DNA of 64,000 nt from Jiangella aurantiaca (GCF_004349105.1 NZ_SMLB01000014.1:1-64000), one strand, 5' to 3'; numbered from the stretch's first letter, positions 53,281-62,415 are shown. Translations and numbers: made by a program. Notes: a model not told the origin generated them from the letters alone.

Positions 53281-53524
53281 CCCATGCATTCCTGGTGAAG
53301 CGGGAGAACGCCTGATGGAGTGCCGTGGACAACCATGATCATCAACCATTTGCGTGGTCAGGGCAGCAGGGGGACGGCACGACACGAAACCCGGCGAACC
53401 GGCACCCGGCAAACCTGAGGCGTCGACCTACGGAACAGCAGAAGAGCCGGAAATGAGCACGTGAGTAGGGCTGTTGACGCTCTACCCATGTCATCTGGTG
53501 AAGCGGTAAGACGCATGGTGATGT
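53281..53524. repeat. Imperfect 40-bp direct repeat pair
   Basis: Both units contain CCCATG, then CTGGTGAAGCGG, then ACGC-n-TG-n-TG (53281-53322 and 53485-53524). Centres are ~200 bp apart, between the convergent disA and secreted-protein genes. Neither unit shows an internal palindrome. Confidence 0.55.
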
Positions 53525-53537
53525 ACCCCGGAAACGA

Positions 53538-53582
53538 CTCGTGGGCCCGGCCGCCTTCTCGGGAAGGGGCCGGGCCCACGAG
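53538..53582 (-). terminator. Strong stem-loop terminator
   Basis: Arms CTCGTGGGCCCGGCC and GGCCGGGCCCACGAG pair perfectly over 15 bp with a 15-nt loop. It lies 76 bp beyond the stop of the minus-strand secreted protein and may also serve disA. Confidence 0.8.
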
Positions 53583-53658
53583 GTTCATCTCATTTCTCTG
53601 TCACGGCGGGGGGTGGGCCCGCCGCGCTCGATCGCCGGGTCAGGGACCCCAGCGGCTC

Positions 53659-54888
53659 TCAGAGCGAGCGCGCGGCGTCCGCCTCGGCGGCGTCGCCGGT
53701 GATGCCACCCTGCGGGACCTCGACGCTCAGCTCGGGGAAGCTCAGCAGGCCGACCTCGGCGCTGGCCACCTCGACATCGCCGACGACCGGGACCGGGACG
53801 CTCACCGTGACGCGCACCGACAGGCCGCCGCCCGAGGCGGACGCGGTGGTACCGTCCTCGGCGAGGACGGTGTCCTCGTCGCGGTAGTCGGCGAAGTTCA
53901 GGTTCACCGACAGGCCGCCCAGGTCGAAGGTCTCGTCGAAGCCCGGCTCGACGTGAATGACGTCGTCGTCACCGACGTGCAGCTCCAGCGCCGGCAGCTC
54001 GTAGTCGAACGTCGCGCCACCCGGCTCGCCGGTCGCCTCGATCCGGCCCCACGCGTTCGGGGTCTCGCCGTCGTCGGATCCCGCGAAGCCGAGCGAGATG
54101 CCGCCGTTGGCCGCCCCTCCCAGGATGCTCAGGTCCGCGAACCGGCCGCTGACCTCGGCGTACGCACCCAGCGAACCGTCCTCCTTCGGGAAGGTGCCGG
54201 TCTCCTGGAGCAGCTGGCCCGCGCCGACCGTGACCACTGGGCCGCCGACCGGCAGCTCGATCGGCAGCAGCTCGGCGACGGCGCCCAGGTCCGCGACGTC
54301 GATCAGGTCGACCTCGCCGACGCCGGAGTACAGCGACGTCAGCACGCCGCCCGCGCCGCCCTCGGTCACGAGGTCGTCGTTCCAGTTGGCCTTGGCCTCA
54401 CCGGAGATCGCGTCCAGGTTGCCGAGAATGGGCACCTCGAGGCCGTGCAGGCCGTAGGTCGCCGCCTCCGCCTCCTCCGGCAGCGCGACCTGCTCGACCA
54501 GGTACGGCACGTCGAACTCGGCGCCCGCGCCGCCGACGCTGGCGATGGTGCCGAACGCGCGGGAGAAGACGTTCTCGTCCTCGCCCTCGACGCCGGCCGA
54601 GTTCGCCTCGGATTCGATCTGCCCGACGGTGACGTGCGCGTCGAGCTCCGGCACCTGCACCGGAATCGGCGCCTGGGCGCCGGTCTTCACCTGCGCGGTG
54701 GCGTAGTAGCCGTCCGCCGCGATCCTGAACTCGCCGGAGCGCTGGTCCGGCCCTGCGGCCCGGCCGGACTCGGCGGCCTGTGCCTGCAGCCCGGCGGCCG
54801 AGCACGCCAGCGCAGCGCCGGCCACACCCACGACCACCTTGACCGCACCACGGCGCACACGCCGCCGGTCAGTCGCTTCCAGAGTCAT
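53659..54888 (-). CDS. Large secreted acidic protein of unknown function
   Basis: A 409-residue exported protein. After a basic N-terminus (DRRRVRRGAVK) comes a signal helix (VVVGVAGAALACSAAGL) with cleavage near QAQAA-ES. The mature part is acidic, beta-rich and Gly/Val-rich, with no cysteines, no LPxTG motif and no membrane helix. Repeated forms such as VPELDAHVTVG, VPILGNLDAISG and LPALELHVGDDD suggest a beta-sandwich or beta-helix. I do not recognise the family. A GAAGGAG ribosome-binding site precedes ATG 54888. Its upstream region is AT-rich and probably well regulated. Confidence 0.75.
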   Translation of the reverse strand: MTLEATDRRRVRRGAVKVVVGVAGAALACSAAGLQAQAAESGRAAGPDQRSGEFRIAADGYYATAQVKTGAQAPIPVQVPELDAHVTVGQIESEANSAGVEGEDENVFSRAFGTIASVGGAGAEFDVPYLVEQVALPEEAEAATYGLHGLEVPILGNLDAISGEAKANWNDDLVTEGGAGGVLTSLYSGVGEVDLIDVADLGAVAELLPIELPVGGPVVTVGAGQLLQETGTFPKEDGSLGAYAEVSGRFADLSILGGAANGGISLGFAGSDDGETPNAWGRIEATGEPGGATFDYELPALELHVGDDDVIHVEPGFDETFDLGGLSVNLNFADYRDEDTVLAEDGTTASASGGGLSVRVTVSVPVPVVGDVEVASAEVGLLSFPELSVEVPQGGITGDAAEADAARSL

Positions 54889-55098
54889 ACTTGCTCCTTC
54901 TCCACTACCCTTTTCCGGTCTCGATGAGGTCAAAGTCCGGATTATCCGTGCGTGCCGAAATGATCACGCGGAAAAGACGCTAACTACGAGACTGAGCACG
55001 AGTCAACGACCATGACCAAACGTCGTTGGAGAATGTTTTCCCGGCGTCCTTTTTCGACCCTTTGTGACCACCTGCGGCCGCCCTTAGACTCGGGCCTG

Positions 55099-55971
55099 AT
55101 GCACGCCGCCGTCCTGTCCTGGTACTCCGCGCACGCGCGCGAGCTCCCGTGGCGCGCGCCGGACCGCACGCCGTGGGGTGTGCTGGTGAGCGAGATCATG
55201 TTGCAGCAGACGCCGGTCGTCCGGGTCCAGCCGGTGTGGCACGAGTGGATGCGACGGTGGCCGCAGCCCGCCGACCTCGCCGCCGAGGAGCCGGGCGAGG
55301 CGATCCGGGCGTGGGGCCGGCTCGGCTACCCGCGGCGGGCGCTGCGGCTGCACGCGGCCGCGGAGGCGATCGTCTCGAGGCACGGTGGCGTGGTCCCGGC
55401 CACGTACGACGAGCTGATCGCGCTGCCCGGCATCGGCGACTACACGGCCGCCGCCGTCGCGTCGTTCGCGTTCGGCGCCCGGCACGCCGTCCTCGACACC
55501 AACGTCCGCCGGGTCCTCGCCCGCGCCGTCGCCGGGACCCAGTACCCGCCGACGGCGCCGACGGCCGCGGAACGGCGGCTGGCGCACGACCTGCTGCCCG
55601 ACACCGACACGGCGCCGCGCTGGGCCGTCGCGGTGATGGAGCTGGGCGCACTGGTCTGCACCGCCCGGTCGCCGCGCTGCTCGTCGTGCCCGATCGCGGC
55701 CAAGTGCGCATGGCGGCTGGCCGGCTCCCCACCCGACGACGGCCCGCCGCGGCGCGGCCAGGCGTGGCACGGCACCGACCGCCAGGTGCGCGGCCGGCTG
55801 ATGGCGGTACTCCGCGAGTCGGCAAGCCCGGTGCCGAAGCGGCTGCTGGACGCCACGTGGGCCGAGCCGGTGCAGCGCGAACGGGCACTGGACGCGCTGG
55901 TCGCCGACGGCCTCATCGAGCCCCTGGACGGCGACCTGTTCCGCCTCCCCGCCTCCCGCCCGGCGGAGTGA
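55099..55971 (+). CDS. mutY: A/G-specific adenine DNA glycosylase MutY (short form)
   Basis: A 290-residue helix-hairpin-helix glycosylase that removes adenine opposite 8-oxoguanine. Early motif LPWRAPDRTPWGVLVSEIML then QQT; HhH LPGIGDYTAAAVASFAFG with catalytic aspartate in AVLDTNVRRVLARAV. The 4Fe-4S loop is CTARSPRCSSCPIAAKC (C-x6-C-x2-C-x5-C). The C-terminal MutT-like domain is reduced, as in other actinobacteria. The ATG at 55099 follows a TAGACT box by 8 bp (leaderless). Confidence 0.93.
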   Translation: MHAAVLSWYSAHARELPWRAPDRTPWGVLVSEIMLQQTPVVRVQPVWHEWMRRWPQPADLAAEEPGEAIRAWGRLGYPRRALRLHAAAEAIVSRHGGVVPATYDELIALPGIGDYTAAAVASFAFGARHAVLDTNVRRVLARAVAGTQYPPTAPTAAERRLAHDLLPDTDTAPRWAVAVMELGALVCTARSPRCSSCPIAAKCAWRLAGSPPDDGPPRRGQAWHGTDRQVRGRLMAVLRESASPVPKRLLDATWAEPVQRERALDALVADGLIEPLDGDLFRLPASRPAE

Positions 55972-55996
55972 CTGCCTCCGCTCGGCGTGACCACTC

Positions 55997-56025
55997 TTGA
56001 CCGCCGGTAATCATTTCGCTACGTT
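55997..56025 (+). promoter_or_regulatory. Sigma-70-type promoter of the nagZ operon
   Basis: TTGACC (55997-56002) and TACGTT (56020-56025) are separated by exactly 17 bp, 57 bp upstream of the nagZ ATG. This is the best canonical promoter seen in the window. Confidence 0.7.
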
Positions 56026-56081
56026 CCGCCACAAGCCGGTTCGCTGAAAACGGCAACCGCCCATCCCTGGGGAGGCCCCGC

Positions 56082-57911
56082 ATGCCCCGGATCCACCGTC
56101 GCAGCCTGTTCCGCGCCGCCGCCACCGGCGCCGCGCTGCTTCTCGCATCGCCCATGCTCGCCGGCCCAGCGGCCGGCACCATGACCACCGCACCCGTCGA
56201 CGAAGGCGCCGAGTGGGTCGCCGCCCGACTCGCCGGCATGACGCTGGAGGAGAAGGTCGGCCAGCTGTTCGTCGTCCAGGTGTACGGAGCCGACGCGCAC
56301 ACCGTCACCGCCGCGCAGCGGGCCAGCAACCAGGCCGCCTACGGCGTCGACACCCCGGCCCAGGTCGTCGAGAAGTACCAGCTCGGCGGCGTCATCTACT
56401 TCGCGTGGGCCGGCAACGTGAACAACCCGGAGCAGATCGCCGAGCTTTCCAACGACCTCCAGCGGACGGCGACGGAGGACGGCGGGCCGCCGCTGATCGT
56501 CGCCGCCGACCAGGAGACCGGGATCGTCGCCCGCATGCCGGCCCCGGCGACGCAGTTCCCGGGCGCCCAGGCGCTGGCGGCCGCCGGCAGCACCAACGCC
56601 GCCCGCGAGGCGGCCCGGATCACCGCTCGCGAGCTGCGCGCCGTCGGCATCAACCAGAACTTCGCGCCGGTGGCCGACGTCAACGTGAACGCCGCGAACC
56701 CGGTGATCGGCGTGCGCAGCTTCAGCTCCGACCCGGCGATCGCCGCCGAGTACGTCGCCGCCCAGGTGGCCGGCTACCAGCACGGCGAGGGCGTCGCGGC
56801 CGCGGCGAAGCACTTCCCCGGACACGGCGACACGACCACCGACAGCCATTACGGCGTGCCGGAGATCGACCACAGCTTCGCGGAGTGGGAGGCGATCGAC
56901 GCCCCGCCGTTCCAGGCGGCCATCGACGCCGGCATCGACGTCATCATGACCGCGCACATCGTCGTGGACAGCCTGGACGACACGGGCGTCCCCGCGACGC
57001 TGTCCGAGCCGATCATCACCGACCTGCTGCGCGGCAAGCTCGGCTACGACGGCGTGGTGATCACCGACGCTCTGAACATGGAGGGCGTCCGGCAGGGCTT
57101 CGGCCCGGCCCGGGTCCCGGTGCTCGCGCTGCAGGCCGGCGTCGACCAGCTGCTGGTGCCGAAGGACGGCGACATGGACGTCATGTACCAGGCGGTGCTC
57201 CAGGCGGTCCGCGACGGCGAGATCAGCGAGCAGCGGCTGGACGAGAGCGTCGAGCGGATCCTGGAGCTCAAGTGGAGGCGCGGACTCACCGACGACGAGC
57301 AGGTCGACGTCACCCGGGTCGACCGCACGGTCGGCGCCCGTGCCCACCAGATCGCGGCCCAGCGGATCACCGACCCGACCGTCACGGCGCTGCGCAACAC
57401 CGGCGGGGACGGCGCCGCCATCCTCCCGGTCGCGCCCACCAGCAGCGTGAACGTCGTCACGACGAACACCGCCGCGGGCAACGAGCTCGCCGCGGCGCTG
57501 CGCGAGCGCGGCGGCACGGCGGCCGTCCAGGCGGTGGGCACGCGACCCAGCGACGCCGCCATCGCCGCCGCCGTCCAGGCCGCTCCGGCGCACGATCTCA
57601 CCGTCGTCGTCACGTCGAACGCCTGGGACACCGTGGCGACGGATCCCGATGGCCGGCAGCGCCGGCTGGTCACCGAGCTGGCGGCCACCGGGCACCCGGT
57701 CGTCGCGGTCGCCGTCCGCAACGCCTACGACGTCGCGTACCTGCCCGAGACCGCCGGGTTCCTGGCCGCCTACTCCTCGACGACGGTGTCGATGCGCAGC
57801 GTCGCGAAGGTGATCACCGGCGAGCTCTCCCCCGCCGGGCGGCTGCCGGTGGTCGTCCCGGCCGCCGACGGCGACGTGCTCTACCCGATCGGCCACGGCC
57901 TCACCTGGTGA
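56082..57911 (+). CDS. nagZ: Exported beta-N-acetylglucosaminidase, GH3 (NagZ-like)
   Basis: A 609-residue glycoside hydrolase family 3 enzyme with two domains. A twin-arginine-like signal (HRRSLFRAAATG plus a hydrophobic run) indicates export. The catalytic barrel has KHFPGHGDTTTDSHYG (His/Asp dyad of NagZ) and nucleophile aspartate in GVVITDALNMEG. The C-terminal GH3_C domain starts near residue 440. It would release GlcNAc from peptidoglycan fragments. namZ and an AmiE-like gene follow, as in the Bacillus MurNAc recycling cluster. Confidence 0.9.
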   Translation: MPRIHRRSLFRAAATGAALLLASPMLAGPAAGTMTTAPVDEGAEWVAARLAGMTLEEKVGQLFVVQVYGADAHTVTAAQRASNQAAYGVDTPAQVVEKYQLGGVIYFAWAGNVNNPEQIAELSNDLQRTATEDGGPPLIVAADQETGIVARMPAPATQFPGAQALAAAGSTNAAREAARITARELRAVGINQNFAPVADVNVNAANPVIGVRSFSSDPAIAAEYVAAQVAGYQHGEGVAAAAKHFPGHGDTTTDSHYGVPEIDHSFAEWEAIDAPPFQAAIDAGIDVIMTAHIVVDSLDDTGVPATLSEPIITDLLRGKLGYDGVVITDALNMEGVRQGFGPARVPVLALQAGVDQLLVPKDGDMDVMYQAVLQAVRDGEISEQRLDESVERILELKWRRGLTDDEQVDVTRVDRTVGARAHQIAAQRITDPTVTALRNTGGDGAAILPVAPTSSVNVVTTNTAAGNELAAALRERGGTAAVQAVGTRPSDAAIAAAVQAAPAHDLTVVVTSNAWDTVATDPDGRQRRLVTELAATGHPVVAVAVRNAYDVAYLPETAGFLAAYSSTTVSMRSVAKVITGELSPAGRLPVVVPAADGDVLYPIGHGLTW

Positions 57912-57945
57912 CCGGACCAACCGCCTGACACCCCGAGGAGCCCCC

Positions 57946-59232
57946 ATGGACCGCCGTACGTTCATCGCTTCGGCCGGCGCCGCCGCTGCCGTCCCCGCCA
58001 TCGGCCTGGGCGGTGAGGGAGGCGACGACGGCGACGAGGTCACCCCGGCGCGGGCCGTGCTCACCGGCGCCCAGCGCTGGGCCGACGACGGCTGGACGGC
58101 GCTCGCCGGATACCGGGTCGGGGTCATCTCCAACCCGACCGGCATCCTGGCCGACGCCTCGCACATCGTCGACAGCATGGTCGCGGCGAACATCGACATC
58201 TCCGGCGTCTTCGGCCCCGAGCACGGCTTCCGCGGTTCCGCCCAGGCCGGCGAGGCCGAGGAGACCACCCAGGACCCGCGCACCGGCGTCATCGTCTACG
58301 ACGCCTACGGCGCACAGGAGGCCGGCTTCATGCGGATGTTCGCCGAAGCGGACGTCGAGGTGGTGATCTTCGACATCCAGGACGTGGGTGCGAGGTTCTA
58401 CACCTACATCTGGACCATGTGGTCGGCCATGCGCGCGGCCGCCCGCATGGGGCTGAAGTTCGTCGTGCTCGACCGGCCGAACCCGGTCGGCGGCACGGCG
58501 TACGGCCCGATGCTGTTCCCCGGCTTCGAGTCCGGCGTCGGGCAGCGTTACATCGTCCAGCAGCACGGCATGACCGTCGGCGAGCTCGCCCGGTTCTTCA
58601 ACGCCGAGTTCCTGCTGCAGGACGCCGGCGCCGTCGTCGACGACCTCGAGATCGTGACGATGCGCCGGTGGCGGCCGGAGATGCGCTACGCCGACACCGG
58701 GCTGCCATGGGTGCTGCCCAGCCCCAACATGCCGACGCCGGACACCGCCCAGGTGTACGTCGGAACCTGCCTGTTCGAGGGCACGGCCGCCTCCGAAGGG
58801 CGGGGGACGACACGGCCGTTCGAGCTGATCGGCGCGCCGTACGGCACCTGGCATTGGGCCGACGCGCTCAACTCCGCCGGGCTGCCGGGTGTCGACTTCC
58901 GCGAGGCCTACTTCGTCCCGACGTTCAGCAAGCACGTCACCAAGGTCTGCGGCGGCGTGCAGCTGCACGTCACCGACCCGCACGAATTCGACCCGATCCG
59001 TACGGGCGTGACCATGCTCGTGACGATGAAGCAGACCTATCCGAACCAGTTCTCCTGGCGGGGCGGCGGCACCAGCGACGGCTTCATCCACAAGCTGCAC
59101 GGGTCGGAGCGGCTGCGGGTGATGGTCGATGCGGGCGCCTCGGCTGACGAGATCGTGGCGTCGTGGCAGGAGGAGCTGGCCGAGTTCGACCAGCGGCGGC
59201 AGCCCTACCTGATCTACCGGGGCCGGCGATGA
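57946..59232 (+). CDS. namZ: Exo-beta-N-acetylmuramidase NamZ (DUF1343)
   Basis: A 428-residue protein of the DUF1343/YbbC family, recently shown in Bacillus to be an exo-acting muramidase. Motifs are RVGVISNPTGILAD, VFGPEHGFRG, FDIQDVGARFYTY and DRPNPVGG. A twin-arginine-like N-terminus (MDRRTFIASAGAAAAV) points to export. It ends 4 bp into the next gene. With NagZ upstream it could strip MurNAc and GlcNAc alternately from glycan ends. Confidence 0.92.
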   Translation: MDRRTFIASAGAAAAVPAIGLGGEGGDDGDEVTPARAVLTGAQRWADDGWTALAGYRVGVISNPTGILADASHIVDSMVAANIDISGVFGPEHGFRGSAQAGEAEETTQDPRTGVIVYDAYGAQEAGFMRMFAEADVEVVIFDIQDVGARFYTYIWTMWSAMRAAARMGLKFVVLDRPNPVGGTAYGPMLFPGFESGVGQRYIVQQHGMTVGELARFFNAEFLLQDAGAVVDDLEIVTMRRWRPEMRYADTGLPWVLPSPNMPTPDTAQVYVGTCLFEGTAASEGRGTTRPFELIGAPYGTWHWADALNSAGLPGVDFREAYFVPTFSKHVTKVCGGVQLHVTDPHEFDPIRTGVTMLVTMKQTYPNQFSWRGGGTSDGFIHKLHGSERLRVMVDAGASADEIVASWQEELAEFDQRRQPYLIYRGRR

Positions 59233-60965
59233 CGGCGCGCAGAATCGTCCTCGTGACCACACTCGCCGCCGCCCTGCTCGCAGCCGGCGTCCCGGCCGGC
59301 GCACAGGGCGACGAAGGCCGGTTCGACCGCCCGAACGACGGCTTCATGTCGCCGCAGACGACGCTGCGCGCGGCCGGCCCCGACGACGCCGGGCTCGACC
59401 CGGACCGGATCGAGGCGCTGGTGGACGCCGCCGCGTCCTACACCGAGACGCCGGCCGGCGCGACTCATCCGCTGTACTCCGGCATGACGGTGCTCGCCGC
59501 CCACGACGGCGCGGTGGTCGCAGAGGACGCCGCCGGCTGGGCGCTGCGGTTCGCCGACGGCACCGGCGCCGAGCTGTCCCGCGACGAGTGGATCCCGGCC
59601 GCCACCGACACCATCTACGACCTCGCCTCGGTGTCCAAGCTGTTCACCACGATCGTGGTGCTGCAACAGGTCGAGGCAGGCCGGATCGACCTCGACGCGC
59701 CGGCCGTTGGCTACCTGGAGGACTACGCGCCCACCGGCCTACAAGGCATCACGGTCCGCCAGCTGCTCACCCACACCAGTGGCCTGGTGTCGTGGCTGCC
59801 GCTGTGGCGCGACTGGCCGACGCCCGAGGCTCGCATCGACGCCGTTCTGGCCGCGATGCCCACCAAGCCGCCCGGCACCGCGTACCTCTACTCCGACCTC
59901 AACATGATCACGGCCGGGTTGGTCGCGGAGGAGGTCAGCGGCCAGCCGCTGGACGTGCTGGTCCGCGAGGGCATCACCGAGCCGCTCGGCATGACGGACA
60001 CCGGCTACAACCCGCCCGCGTCCGAGCTGGACCGGATCGCGGCGACGGAGTTCCAGGCGGCGCCGCCGCGCGGCATGGTCCGTGGCGAGGTGCACGACGA
60101 GAACGCCTGGTCGCTGAACGGCGTCGCCGGCCACGCCGGCGTATTCGGCACGGCGCAGGACCTCGCTCGGCTGGCGCAGGCGATCCTCAACGGGGGCGCT
60201 TACGGCGGCGAGCGGATCCTGCAGCCGGACACCGTCGAGGCGATGCTCACCGACGAGAACACCGGCTTCCCCGGCAACGCGCACGGCCTCGGCTTCGAGC
60301 TGAACCAGCGCTGGTACATGGACGCGCTGTCATCGCCGTCGACGGCCGGGCACACCGGCTTCACCGGAACGAGCATGGTCATCGATCCGCTGTCGCGTTC
60401 GTTCGTCATCCTGCTGACCAACCGGGTCCACCCGTCGCGCAACTGGGGCACCATCAACCCGGCCCGGCGCGCGGTCGCGCACCAGCTCGCTCACGCGCTG
60501 GCCGTCGACCCGCGCTCCGGCGACGACGCCTGGCAGGCCCATGAGGGTGACGCGACGGCATCGACGCTCAGCCTGCCGGTCGAGCTGTCCGGCAGCTCGA
60601 CGCTGCTGTTCGACCTGTTCGTCGACACCGAGTCGACCGACCGGCTCACGCTGGAGCGGTCCACTGACGGCGGCGCCACCTGGACGCCGGTGCCGTTCAC
60701 GGCCCGCGCCGGCGGCGATCGAGTGGACGCGGCCGACGGCGTCGTCAGCGGCTACCGCGGCCGGCAATGGTGGACGGCGCGCGCCGGGCTGCCCGGCGAT
60801 GGCGACACGATCCTGCGCTGGCGCTACGTCACCGACGCGCTCTACCAGGGCCGCGGTGTCTACGTCGACGGCGTCAAGGTGCGCACCCGCGGCGCGCCAG
60901 TGTTCGACGGCGAGCGTGAGCCCGAGCGGTTCGTGGCGGACGGCTGGGTCAGATCAGATCGATGA
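59229..60965 (+). CDS. Beta-lactamase-family serine hydrolase, AmiE/YbbE-like
   Basis: A 578-residue exported protein. A signal peptide (MTARRIVLVTTLAAALLAAG) precedes a class C beta-lactamase-fold domain with the nucleophile Ser134-Val-Ser-Lys137 (DLASVSKLFTT), YSDLN as the YxN motif, and HTGFTGT as the third motif. A ~130-residue C-terminal beta domain (from about residue 440) is extra. In the nagZ-namZ cluster of Bacillus the matching gene, amiE, removes the peptide from MurNAc. The ATG overlaps namZ by 4 bp. Confidence 0.85.
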   Translation: MTARRIVLVTTLAAALLAAGVPAGAQGDEGRFDRPNDGFMSPQTTLRAAGPDDAGLDPDRIEALVDAAASYTETPAGATHPLYSGMTVLAAHDGAVVAEDAAGWALRFADGTGAELSRDEWIPAATDTIYDLASVSKLFTTIVVLQQVEAGRIDLDAPAVGYLEDYAPTGLQGITVRQLLTHTSGLVSWLPLWRDWPTPEARIDAVLAAMPTKPPGTAYLYSDLNMITAGLVAEEVSGQPLDVLVREGITEPLGMTDTGYNPPASELDRIAATEFQAAPPRGMVRGEVHDENAWSLNGVAGHAGVFGTAQDLARLAQAILNGGAYGGERILQPDTVEAMLTDENTGFPGNAHGLGFELNQRWYMDALSSPSTAGHTGFTGTSMVIDPLSRSFVILLTNRVHPSRNWGTINPARRAVAHQLAHALAVDPRSGDDAWQAHEGDATASTLSLPVELSGSSTLLFDLFVDTESTDRLTLERSTDGGATWTPVPFTARAGGDRVDAADGVVSGYRGRQWWTARAGLPGDGDTILRWRYVTDALYQGRGVYVDGVKVRTRGAPVFDGEREPERFVADGWVRSDR

Positions 60966-61725
60966 GGTCGGCCACCGAGTTGACCACGTGGTTCGGCTGG
61001 AACGGGAACCGGCCGATGTCGGCGCGGGACGTGGAGCCGGTGAGCACCAGGTAGGTGCGCAGCCCGGCCTCCATGCCCGCGACGACGTCGGTGTCCATGC
61101 GGTCGCCCACCATGGCCGTCATCTCCGAGTGCGCCTCGATGGCGTTCATCGCGCTGCGGAACATCATCGGGTTCGGCTTGCCGACGTAATACGGGTCGCG
61201 GCCGGTGGCCCGGGTGATCATGGCGGCGACGGCTCCGGTGGCCGGTAGCGGGCCCTCCTGCGAGGGTCCGGTGGCGTCCGGGTTGGTCGCGATGAACCGC
61301 GCGCCCTCGCCGATCAGCCGGATCGCCTTGGTGATCGCCTCGAAGGAATAGGTGCGGGTCTCGCCCAGCACCACGTAGTCGGGCTTGGTGTCGGTCAGCA
61401 CGTAGCCGATTTCGTGCAGCGCCGTGGTCAGCCCGGCCTCGCCGATGACGTACGCCGTGCCGCCCGGGCGCTGGTCGTCGAGGAACTGCGCCGTCGCCAG
61501 CGCCGAGGTCCAGATGGACTCCTCGGGCAGCTCCAGCCCGGTGCGCGCCAGCCGGGCGGCGAGGTCGCGCCGGGTGTAGATGGAGTTGTTGGTGAGCACC
61601 AGGAAACGGCGCTCACGGTCGACGAGGCGGCGCAGGAAGTCCGCAGCCCCGGGGATCGCGCGGTCCTCGTGCACGAGGACGCCGTCCATGTCGGTCAGCC
61701 AGCACTCGATCTCACGGTCGCTCAC
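60949..61725 (-). CDS. HAD-IIA family phosphatase (NagD-like)
   Basis: A 258-residue HAD hydrolase. The nucleophile is in CWLTDMDGVLVHED, motif II is LVLTNNSIYTRRDLA, and the last motif is MVGDRMDTDVVAGMEAG. The cap insertion type matches NagD/4-nitrophenylphosphatases. Its end overlaps the serine hydrolase gene tail-to-tail by 17 bp. The GTG at 61725 was chosen for length. The substrate is unknown, though a sugar phosphate from the neighbouring recycling genes is attractive. Confidence 0.88.
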   Translation of the reverse strand: MSDREIECWLTDMDGVLVHEDRAIPGAADFLRRLVDRERRFLVLTNNSIYTRRDLAARLARTGLELPEESIWTSALATAQFLDDQRPGGTAYVIGEAGLTTALHEIGYVLTDTKPDYVVLGETRTYSFEAITKAIRLIGEGARFIATNPDATGPSQEGPLPATGAVAAMITRATGRDPYYVGKPNPMMFRSAMNAIEAHSEMTAMVGDRMDTDVVAGMEAGLRTYLVLTGSTSRADIGRFPFQPNHVVNSVADLIDLI

Positions 61726-61974
61726 AGGTCCACTCTGACGTGTCGGACCGTGCATGCGCCAATCCGCAGACTGCCGCTCCCGTCACGCTCGGGTCACCCC
61801 GACCGACGACTCGTGGAGGCCTCCGGCCCCCAGTCGTCGCCGGTATGCACGGCCCTCCACAGGCACCACTCCAGGACGTTGCCGGTTCGCCCCCGGCCGG
61901 TAGGACAGATCGGGTAATGTCGCCGGGGTTTGAGCGATAACGACACGACACCCCCCACATAGGAGTTCCTCGAG

Positions 61975-62343
61975 ATGACCCGTTCCACCCGGACCGCCTC
62001 GCTGCTCGGCGCGGCGGCCGCGCTCGTCCTCGGCCTCACCGCGTGTAGCGGCGGAGGCGACTCCGAGTACTGCGACCTGCTCAACAGCGCCCAGGAGGAC
62101 ACCTCGTTCGCCGACGCCGACCCCACCGACCCCGAGGCGATGGAGGAGTTCAACAACCAGCTTCAGGAGGTCGTCGACGCCGCACCCGACGATCTCAAGG
62201 GCGACTGGGAGACCTTCCAGTCGGCGCTGGAGGCCATGAGCGACCCCGAGGCCGCTGCTGAGCAGGACCCCGAGGCGGCGACGACGGCGATGGAGAACAT
62301 CGAGCAGCACGCCCAGGACGAGTGCGACATCGAGCTCGGCTGA
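61975..62343 (+). CDS. Small acidic lipoprotein
   Basis: A 122-residue lipoprotein. The signal sequence ends in the lipobox VLGLTAC followed by SGGGDSEYC. The mature part is very acidic and predicted to be helical, with two cysteines (EYCDLL and DECDIELG) that could pair. An AGGAG ribosome-binding site lies upstream of ATG 61975. Similar small lipoproteins occur widely in actinobacteria without known function. Confidence 0.8.
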   Translation: MTRSTRTASLLGAAAALVLGLTACSGGGDSEYCDLLNSAQEDTSFADADPTDPEAMEEFNNQLQEVVDAAPDDLKGDWETFQSALEAMSDPEAAAEQDPEAATTAMENIEQHAQDECDIELG

Positions 62344-62367
62344 GCCTGGGCACCCATTGCATGCGGA

Positions 62368-62399
62368 ACGGCCCCGGAGCACGGATGCTCCGGGGCCGT
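62368..62399. terminator. Bidirectional terminator between lipoprotein gene and clpC
   Basis: Perfect 13-bp arms ACGGCCCCGGAGC and GCTCCGGGGCCGT with a 6-nt loop lie between the two convergent genes. Confidence 0.85.
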
Positions 62400-62415
62400 C
62401 TCGCGTGGGACGTCG

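Larger units (their letters stand above)
53249..53658. other. 410-bp intergenic region with a 40-bp direct repeat and a terminator
   Basis: No gene is supported. It contains two imperfect direct repeats (53281-53322 and 53485-53524), a lone CCATGATCATCAACC half-hairpin near 53333, and the strong stem-loop at 53538-53582 that ends the secreted protein gene. Confidence 0.6.

Noticed and set aside
53333-53347. CCATGATCATCAACC as a full GATC-tip hairpin
   Set aside because: No matching second arm is present within 100 bp, so it is at most a remnant.
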